Part shown: piece by piece, positions 57,378-64,000 of the stretch | Numbering within the stretch: position 1 is the stretch's first letter | Layout: the number at the start of each line of letters is the position of its first letter | Assembly: GCA_963922205.1 (NCBI GenBank) | Contig: CAWUHX010000019.1 | Location: forward strand, 982,278-1,046,277 | Length of the DNA stretch: 64,000 bases | DNA from: Romanomermis culicivorax | Taxonomy: Eukaryota; Nematoda; Enoplea; Mermithida; Mermithidae | Direction of reading: 5' to 3' | Notes under the pieces: generated by a model | Seen by the model: only the letters and a program-made list of their open reading frames with translations | Database searches by the model: none | Told to the model about the DNA's origin: nothing | Made by a program: the position numbers and the translations under genes

Positions 57378-57665
57378 TATATTTTCGGTCAGAAGAATAC
57401 TGAAACATGACAATTTTTTAATGAAAAATGCCAATTTTTGAACAAAATATCGTCAATAATGTCAATTTTCTCGACGCTTCGCGCCACGAATACATTTTTT
57501 ACGGCTTTTTAGATTAAGATTACTATTTTTTGACTGTTTTCCGGACTTTTTTGGCGAAAAAATCGATTTTTATTATTAATGGACCATTCCCCTAAAATTT
57601 TGCGGAATCGGTGACCCCCGGCCACAAAAAAATCGCCGGACCTTGGGGGCACAATTACACGTATG
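57378..57665 (+). mobile_element. Family D MITE, left-truncated copy D6
   Basis: Homology starts at TTTTCGGTCAGAAGAATACTG and ends at AATTACACGTATG, including the CTCGACGCTTCGCGCCACG hairpin. The left third of the family is missing. Confidence 0.65.
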
Positions 57666-58105
57666 TTTTGAAGAAAAACGAACTATGTGATCTTCTTATT
57701 CACTCAAGAAGGAGAAGCAAGTCAATTTTTTTATTAGGAATAATTTTTCCAAATTAATTTTTTGAGGCATGGGAAGAAGGGTTTCTGGACCAGACAGAGC
57801 TTGTATGCCATGAGATATAAAGCGCCAACAACCAGTGAGACTACACTTCTTAAATCGAAAGCCACAATATTACCGCCTGTATATTCAGTATCATGATCAA
57901 GATCTGAATAAGGTATGATAAACCTGACAATTTTTTACATAATCTGACACGATCAGGAAAAAATATTGCAAGACGCAAGAAAAGCTTATAAAATCTTATA
58001 AGCCATCATTTTCCTACATTATCTACTCGATCATTGATGGGGGTCAAATATGCAAATATGCTGGGTGTCAGGAACCGCCCCCCCGCAACTCGTATGTATG
58101 TTGGG

Positions 58106-58509
58106 CATACATGTAATGGAGCCCCGAGGTCTGGGGGGATTGGGCCAATTTTTTTGGGGCGGGGGGTCAATAATTCCCTGGATTTTGGGGGGAGGGGCCT
58201 CTGAAGAAAAAAAATCGATTTTTTCACGAAAAAAGTCCGAAAAACAGTTCAAAAGTAGTAATTTTTGTCTAAAAAATGATAAAAAATATGTTTATGGCGC
58301 GAAGCGCCGAGAAAATTGACGTTTTTGACCATTTTTTGTTCAGAAATTGAGATTTTTCCGACCAAAAGTACGGGGGTCCCTAGGGCTACCCTATAGCTAG
58401 CCATAGGATTGGAAAATCCTGGGGGGCGGTCGCCCAATGGCTAGCCATATGGTCAAAGATTTCTGGGGGGGGTTCCCACAGCACTGCCCTCCCCCCAATT
58501 ACATGTATG
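58106..58509 (-). mobile_element. Family D MITE, copy D7
   Basis: Reverse-oriented, CATACATGTAATGGAGCCCC to CCAATTACATGTATG, with a perfect 8-bp duplication ATGTTGGG (58098-58105 and 58510-58517). It lies about 100 bp upstream of the coiled-coil gene's start codon. Confidence 0.9.
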
Positions 58510-58609
58510 ATGTTGGGGAGTCACCAGAAGTGGGCTGACTTTGTGTTAGTCTTAATATGTCATGCCTTCGAGGGTTAACTTTAATCTTTCGTATAGTTCA
58601 GTAATTATC

Positions 58610-59766
58610 ATGGAGAATGACGACGACCAACACCAAAGCGTTCCCCAAAGCCCTCCGGTGGATGGCGCCGAATTCATTAGGCAATCGATCTTGAGTCGAT
58701 CTCAGCTGGTCTGCGAACGAATCACACAAGGCGTCATGGCAACGTTGGGCGAAGAGTTGACCAATTTCAATGAAGCTTTACAATGTATTGTGAATTGCGA
58801 CCTGGCGACAACTGCCGATGATGCAACCGGTGATCATTCGTTTTTCTCCTTCCCAAATGATTTTTTTGAAAGTTTTTTGTTGAGTTCAAACCGTGTAAGA
58901 AAAAAGTCCTTATGACGAAAATTTTTTTATTTATGTCTAGGTAATCTGAAATGACACGTGCAGCATCCTATATAATTGAGTTCAACAAGAAAAACATTTG
59001 AGTTTATTACAGTAGTAATGAATAAAAAAAATTCACCGTCCGTGAGCGGCAAACAGAATAACTGAAAACTTCCTCTGATAACCTGATTAAATAATCGAAA
59101 TTTCGCGAGTAACAATCGTTTGTCAACAATTCTATCTAAGTCAGTAGTGAATAAGCATGATCTTTTCTCCATGATTTTTGTCTCCCCCGTTGTCATGAAT
59201 GGATTCAGCTACAGTTTAAAGTTGTGCGCTTAGCATGCAAAATTTAACCTAAATTTTTGGGTATATCATTGCGTCTCTCGTTTGCAAATAACGTGCTATA
59301 GTTAATGTGATTAAGAAAACGTTGTAAATATTTTTGATCTCAACTACGGTGATTCACTCTCGTTAACTTTCTTATCGTAACTCCAGAGGCATGATAAACT
59401 AATGTGTAAAACATCCAATGATTATCATGAGTTCTTGTGATTTGTGTACAACTATCATTTCTGGAAAACTAATACCAAACTGATTTTTTAGCTTACAGCA
59501 CGTCCGAATGTACTTCGGAAAAAGATTCGTCGATTTTACCCAATTTGGAATATTGCCTGATTGCGAGGTCGAATAATGCAAACAGGATCGATGGACAATG
59601 CGGTTTGAATATTGAAGAAAATTTGAGGCAAACATTGCAGCAATTGGAAAGCGAAAAACGTCAGTTGGTGGAAAAATACGAACTGGAACAGCAAGAAATG
59701 GGAACCTTGTTGGAAATTGATAATTTATTATTCTCAATTGTTGAAGATTTTTGTAATGAACTTTAA
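58610..59766 (+). CDS. Two-exon coiled-coil protein, unassigned
   Basis: Exon 1, 58610-58892 (donor C|GTGTAAGA), and exon 2, 59492-59766 (acceptor TTTTTTAG, stop TAA), join in phase to about 185 residues. I chose the ATG at 58610 over an in-frame ATG at 58562 because the acidic MENDDDQHQ start follows an acceptor-like TATAGTTCAG. The N-terminal half has a helix (FIRQSILSRSQLVCERITQG) and a second one (GEELTNFNEALQCIV). The C-terminal half is a coiled coil (NIEENLRQTLQQLESEKRQL, then EKYELEQQEMGTLLEI). There is no signal peptide or membrane segment. Size and layout would fit a small structural or complex subunit, but no family is recognised. Confidence 0.65.
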
Positions 59767-59903
59767 TTGTGTGGTGTTGGCCTTATCAGTATCAGAATTC
59801 GTTGAGTTTTGTCGTTTCGTTTGTCTATCGACATGGTGTTTCTGTTTGCTTTTAAAGTCTCAATACATAAAAGTTACTGTAGCAGAAAAGTGGACGAGCG
59901 CAG

Positions 59904-60099
59904 AAAGCGTTTCGAAGCGATAGCTGTCATCATTTTGATTGGTCGAAAAAAATTTATTGATTTTTACACTTGTTTCTGGCTTGGGCTTGGACTCACGGTT
60001 AGGAAGGAGTAGACTACAGCGTTTCAACCAATCAAATTGAAGGTATGAAATTTTTTCACCAATCAAATTGATGACAGATCTCGCTCCCTAATGCTTTGT
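59904..60099 (-). mobile_element. Inverted-repeat element J, copy J2
   Basis: Arms containing AGCTGTCATCATTTTGATTGG and (inverted) CAAATTGATGACAGATCTCG, with an ACTCACGGTTAGGAAGGAG interior homologous to J1. An 11-bp direct repeat GACGAGCGCAG flanks it (59893-59903 and 60100-60110), longer than the 8 bp of the hAT elements here. Confidence 0.65.
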
Positions 60100-60367
60100 G
60101 ACGAGCGCAGTTGCGGCAGTGTTAGCCGGATGAGGTTTTTTTGCACACAGCAACCAAATTTTTTCTGCCAAGTTGCACAGTGCAATTTGAGGCCTGACTG
60201 CTCTTTTGATTAGGTGATTGGGTTTTCTGTCCGGTCCGGAGATACATTTTTATCCGTTCTAAAATGAAAAAAAGTAAAAATTTCATTTATGAGTTTTTAT
60301 ATTATTAGTGCGCGGTTATTAAAGGTCATTCTAGTTGGTGCTTATAGGTTATAATTATCAACAGATC

Positions 60368-60557
60368 CATACCTGTAAGACCTCCGACCAGTTGGGGGGG
60401 GCGGGGTAAATCCGAAATTTGGGGGGGCGGGGGGGTAGGAAAAAGTCGAAATTTTTCTCAAAAAGGCCAAAAAACATACACTTTTTTGCAAATTTTTTTA
60501 ATTTTTTCCAAACTGGGGGGGGGGGGAAATGATTTTGGGTACAGGGTTGGCCAAGGG
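60368..60557 (+). mobile_element. Family A MITE, right-truncated copy A6
   Basis: Starts CATACCTGTAAGACCTCC and runs through to CAGGGTTGGCCAAGGGC, where the usual right end is replaced by GCGC-palindrome sequence just before B2. Confidence 0.7.
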
Positions 60558-60778
60558 CAGGGGCTATGCAGCGCCCGGCGCTGCACAGGGTTGGCAAAAA
60601 CCAAACTTTTGAAATTTCGACTTTTTGGTTTTTTGGTTTTTTAGTGGTTTTTTAATTGTTTTTTTTCTATGGTTTTTTAATGGTTTTTTTCTGGTTTAAT
60701 TCTCTAAAATGTTTGGTACATCAAAATAACTATGTAAAAAACTGCTGGAAGCTCCAAGACTAGTTAGGGAGCCGTAAA

Positions 60779-61885
60779 CATACCTGTACTTGGGCGGGGG
60801 ACCCCCCCCCCCCCCAACTTGGCCAACCCAGTACCCAAAATGATTCCCCCCCCCCCCCCCCCAGTTGGGAAAAAATTAAAAAAATTTGTCAAAAAGTGTA
60901 TGTTTTTTGGCCTTTTTTGGGAAAATTTCGACTTTTTCCGGCACTTATGGAGTTTAGGTGGTACGGAATTTTTTTTTTCAAAATTTTTCCAAATTTGCAT
61001 ATTTCCGACTAAAATGATGACACTGATTACGAATATGCCAGTAGTTTTCCATAAAACCGAATATTTTGACTGCAAACAGGGTGTCCTATGACAAAATTTT
61101 GTTACCCAAAATTTGCATATTTGTGATTATGTTATGGGTAAATCGATGAAGCTGATTATGAATATGCCAGTAGTATTGCATGCAATCAAACATATTGACC
61201 AAAAAACATATCAACCTGCAGTTTGTTGTCTAAAAGAGCTTCAAAAAATTTGCATTTTTTACGAATTATTGAAAAATCAATTTTTTTTCTCTCGAAATTT
61301 GGTGAATCGATTACAGATATTGGTTACAAATATGTGAGAAGGTTTTCAAGGAAAAAGATGTAAAAGTGATGAAACCCAAATGTAGCCATACATATATTGT
61401 AATATACTACTGATAAACATCTTTAACAAAAAGTGACTACAGTAAAACAACATATAAAACGCTTAAATCGCGGCTTCCGGGTTTTTCCGGTTTTACACAA
61501 TAAACTGCAGGTTGATGGAAATGAAAACCTCACAATTAATGTTTTTTGGTCAATATGTTTGATTGCATGCAATACTACTGGCATATTCGTAATCAGCTTC
61601 ATCGATTTACCCATAACATAATCACAAATATGCAAATTTTGGGTAACAAAATTTTGTCATAGGACACCCTGTTTGCAGTCAAAATATTCGGTTTTATGGA
61701 AAACTATTGGCATATTCGTAATCAGCGTCATAATTTTAGTCGGAAATGTGCAAATTTGGAAAAATTTTGAAAAAAAAATTCCGTACCACCTAAACTCCAT
61801 AAGTGCCCTTTTTCCTACCCCCCCCCCCAAAAATTTCGGATTTACCCCCCCCCCCCCCCAACTGGTCGGAGGTCTTACAGGTATG
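60779..61885 (-). mobile_element. Family A MITE, copy A7, interrupted by C
   Basis: Starts CATACCTGTACTTGGG and ends GGTCTTACAGGTATG, with a perfect 8-bp duplication GCCGTAAA (60771-60778 and 61886-61893). Element C interrupts it at 60940-61807. Confidence 0.9.
60940..61807. mobile_element. Fold-back element C (868 bp) inside A7
   Basis: Ends GGCACTTATGGAGTTTAGG and CCTAAACTCCATAAGTGCC are exact inverted repeats and extend into arms of about 290-300 bp. A perfect 8-bp duplication CTTTTTCC flanks it (60932-60939 and 61808-61815). No ORF of note. The 8-bp site size fits hAT or P-like transposition; the family is unassigned. Confidence 0.88.
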
Positions 61886-63226
61886 GCCGTAAAATGGCAG
61901 CTAGAAGTATTAATCTTATCAGAAGTGTCATTATTTTATGCTTATAAGAAATCCCTATTTAGCAATAGAAATACAGTAATAGTGGGCACATAAGAAAGGA
62001 ACCATTAGTGAAGAACAGAAGAAAAGTAAAAATGGAACAGACCATGCGATATGTAAAGGGCAAATTCAAAGAAAAAAAGAAAAATTACAAATAAAGAGAA
62101 ATATACAATACACAATGTAAGTAATCAAAACTCGAAAGAAATCAACTACAGAATTGTATCAATGCATCACATATATACATATGCACAGAAAAGTTGAAAT
62201 GACACTATACCGTTTTCGATAAGAGGGTTTTAAATTGATAGATTATTACATATGTTATTAATATTACAAACTGCAGTTGAAGGTCACACATAGACATTTC
62301 AGATGTTTCTAAATTTTTGCTTTTCAAACCTGTCTTCGAGCTATAAGTACAGCAAATAGGTCTTATTATATATGCTATTCTCGCTTGCATGATAGATTAT
62401 ACATATTTTTGCACGATTTTTTCTACTTAGTAGCGACGTCAAGTCACATAAAAATGAGCCACTCAAAAGCTCTTCTCTTTGCTAACCTACAGTATGCTTA
62501 ACTGATCTGTATAAAATTTTATTATTGTTGTCTCATTTATATTTTGAAATTTCGAGCTAAGAAAATTAAAAGCTTACTGTAACAATAAAATCAGTTATTA
62601 AACTCAATCATGTTTTATAACATTTTGATGATTATATGGATCAATGGATGTCACCCCGTATGGTCGGAGTACACTCCACAAAAGATTTAGTGTCTACTAT
62701 TTGTGAACAAATTATAGCAAAGTTGACTCATGTACTAAATGTGTGGTTGCAAGATGGATACAAAGGATATCGATTGATTTATATTACATTTTTTGAGTAC
62801 GAAATGTATCATAAAAATACGACTTTTTTCTACTTTGTAATGAAGTCAATTCAACTCAATTAATAGCTCTGTTGATTTAGATAGACACCAATACATGCCT
62901 AGAAGATCGACTAATGTGAAAAAACACTTTCCCAATGATTTTGGAAAAAAAACCAAAAAACCAGAGATTTTCCAATTTTTTGGTTTTTTTAAAAAACCAA
63001 AAACCAAAGCCTTGCCAACCCTGGCGCTGCATAACCAAGCATTATGATTTTTTTTATTCAGCGCCGGGCGCTAAATAACCAGTGGCATGACACACAGTTA
63101 TTCAGCGCCCGATGACGATAACTACAGTAATCGAGACTTAAATCATTATATGCTGAAAATACTAACCTAATCAGCGATATTAGTGAACGAAAGTCAAAAG
63201 TAATAGAGACCGTTTGCACCAGTGAT

Positions 63227-63466
63227 TATACCTGTAAGAGATCCGACGCGTTGGGGGATCCCAAGATTTGGGTGTGAGGGTCGAAAAAACGCGAAAAATT
63301 TCGAAAATGTACCCAAAAAGCCACTTTTTTCCCAATTTTTTTCAAGTGTGCGGGGGGGGGGTTGGGTATAGGGTTGACCAAGTTGAGGGTGGAGGTTCCG
63401 ATGGGTATAGGGTTCGACCAAGTTGGGGGTGGAGGTCCCCCCAGTCCTCCCACAATTACTGGTATG
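63227..63466 (+). mobile_element. Family A MITE, copy A8
   Basis: Starts TATACCTGTAAGAGATCC and ends CAATTACTGGTATG, with a perfect 8-bp duplication CCAGTGAT (63219-63226 and 63467-63474). The GGTTGACCAAGTTG segment is duplicated within it. Confidence 0.82.
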
Positions 63467-63474
63467 CCAGTGAT

Positions 63475-64000
63475 TCCTGAACTATTCTAGGAGTTGCCTA
63501 TGGATTTCCGCATTCATGAAACTTTGACATGAGTGATTATAAGACGTAACAACATAATTCTCAAGCTGAAGTTCAATGAAGAGGCTTAATTTGATAATTT
63601 AATTTTGTGGATTTTCATGTGTGAGCTTTGAATATTGTATGTCAAAATGAACTGAGATGACCGTGTAGCAAATGACTAGGCATGGGCGATGTACTGATGT
63701 TTTCAATCAGCCAGATACTGCAGTCAACCACTGGATAACAAAAAAAATGAGCTAGAAATGGGCAAAACTGTAAAAATCACATTTATTTTGGATTAATGAT
63801 AGACAACCAAAGATCAGAGATCTGGCCCCCAACCAAAAATTTGGATTCTTCAACCAGCATGAACTTCTCTCATTGTCTAACACTGCGCATGATTCTAACA
63901 TGAAAGAGCATGCTACCTTGACAATCGCATATACTTGCAAAAACAATATGGGTTTATCTGTAGTCAGTCCATACAGAAATTTGGTTGGTTCTCAAATCCT
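63475..64000. other. No gene recognised at the right edge
   Basis: AT-rich flank; a 64-codon minus frame at 63752-63946 lacks any recognisable feature. Confidence 0.4.

Larger units (their letters stand above)
60586..63023 (-). mobile_element. hAT-like element B, copy B2, with two-level nest
   Basis: Starts CAGGGTTGGCAAAAACC and ends CTTGCCAACCCTG, with a perfect 8-bp duplication GCGCTGCA (60578-60585 and 63024-63031). It matches B1 in reverse orientation. It carries A7 at 60779-61885, which carries C. Without them it is about 1.32 kb. A 76-codon frame at 62636 (plus) has no recognised domain. Confidence 0.9.
60559..63120. repeat. GCGC palindrome sequence split by B2
   Basis: Before B2 the sequence reads TATGCAGCGCCCGGCGCTGCA, and after B2 it continues as TAACCAAG. 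Two related words, TTCAGCGCCGGGCGCTAA and TTATTCAGCGCCCG, follow at 63058-63105. With B2 removed, TATGCAGCGCCCGGCGCTGC forms a near-perfect hairpin. This may be a separate small element; its ends are not defined. Confidence 0.5.

Noticed and set aside
1..64000. tRNA, rRNA or other structured RNA genes
   Set aside because: No cloverleaf with A and B box pattern, rRNA segment or snRNA-like sequence could be recognised by eye; a dedicated scan was not possible.

Overview
The window is AT-rich eukaryotic DNA, most likely from an invertebrate and plausibly a nematode. It shows short to medium introns ending in TTTTCAG-like acceptors, degenerate TTAGGC-type repeats, and a zinc-finger ORF of a style common in nematodes. 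The species cannot be fixed from the sequence alone. Host coding DNA is sparse. The clearest host genes are a nine-exon gene of unassigned function at 35657-41586 (+), with possible extra 5' exons from about 34625, and a two-exon coiled-coil gene at 58610-59766 (+). Almost everything else that can be read is transposon-derived.

The dominant element is a near-complete Ty3/gypsy-class LTR retrotransposon at 42918-52189. Its LTRs of 883 and 885 bp are about 99% identical by eye, and it has a 4-bp target duplication (ATAC), a PBS-like site, a polypurine tract and two long ORFs. Its layout is odd. ORF1 is Gag (four zinc knuckles) followed, without a stop, by a signal peptide and a cysteine-rich glycosylated Env-like ectodomain. 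ORF2 overlaps it by 41 nt in the +1 frame and begins with an Env-like stem and membrane anchor, then PR-RT-RNaseH-IN. Env therefore lies between Gag and Pol instead of after Pol. The insertion splits a minus-strand FLYWCH-like zinc-finger ORF whose frame is restored exactly when the element is removed.

Around this is a dense population of small DNA transposons. By eye I found 21 insertions with 8-bp target duplications (17 perfect, four with one mismatch), belonging to about a dozen families that look like hAT. Family A (CATACCTGTA ends, long G runs) and family D (CATACATGTAA ends, with a CTAGCCATATGG-type segment) each occur eight or nine times. Nests are common: 1497-3821 holds two insertions, and 60586-63023 holds an element that itself holds another. 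K (21033-22398) keeps a BED zinc finger, which supports hAT assignment. A decayed Merlin transposase lies at 5945-6870, and a LINE reverse-transcriptase tail at 1131-1340.

Layout: 0-4 kb hAT nests and a palindromic minisatellite; 4.8-7 kb a 49-bp minisatellite and the Merlin relic; 7-13.4 kb featureless; 13.4-20.3 kb MITEs and tandem repeats; 20.7-32 kb nested hAT elements; 32-42 kb host gene; 42.6-53.5 kb LTR element and its split target; 53.5-58.5 kb repeats; 58.6-59.8 kb coiled-coil gene; 59.9-63.5 kb nested transposons. All functional statements are inferences from motifs read by eye; no search was run.
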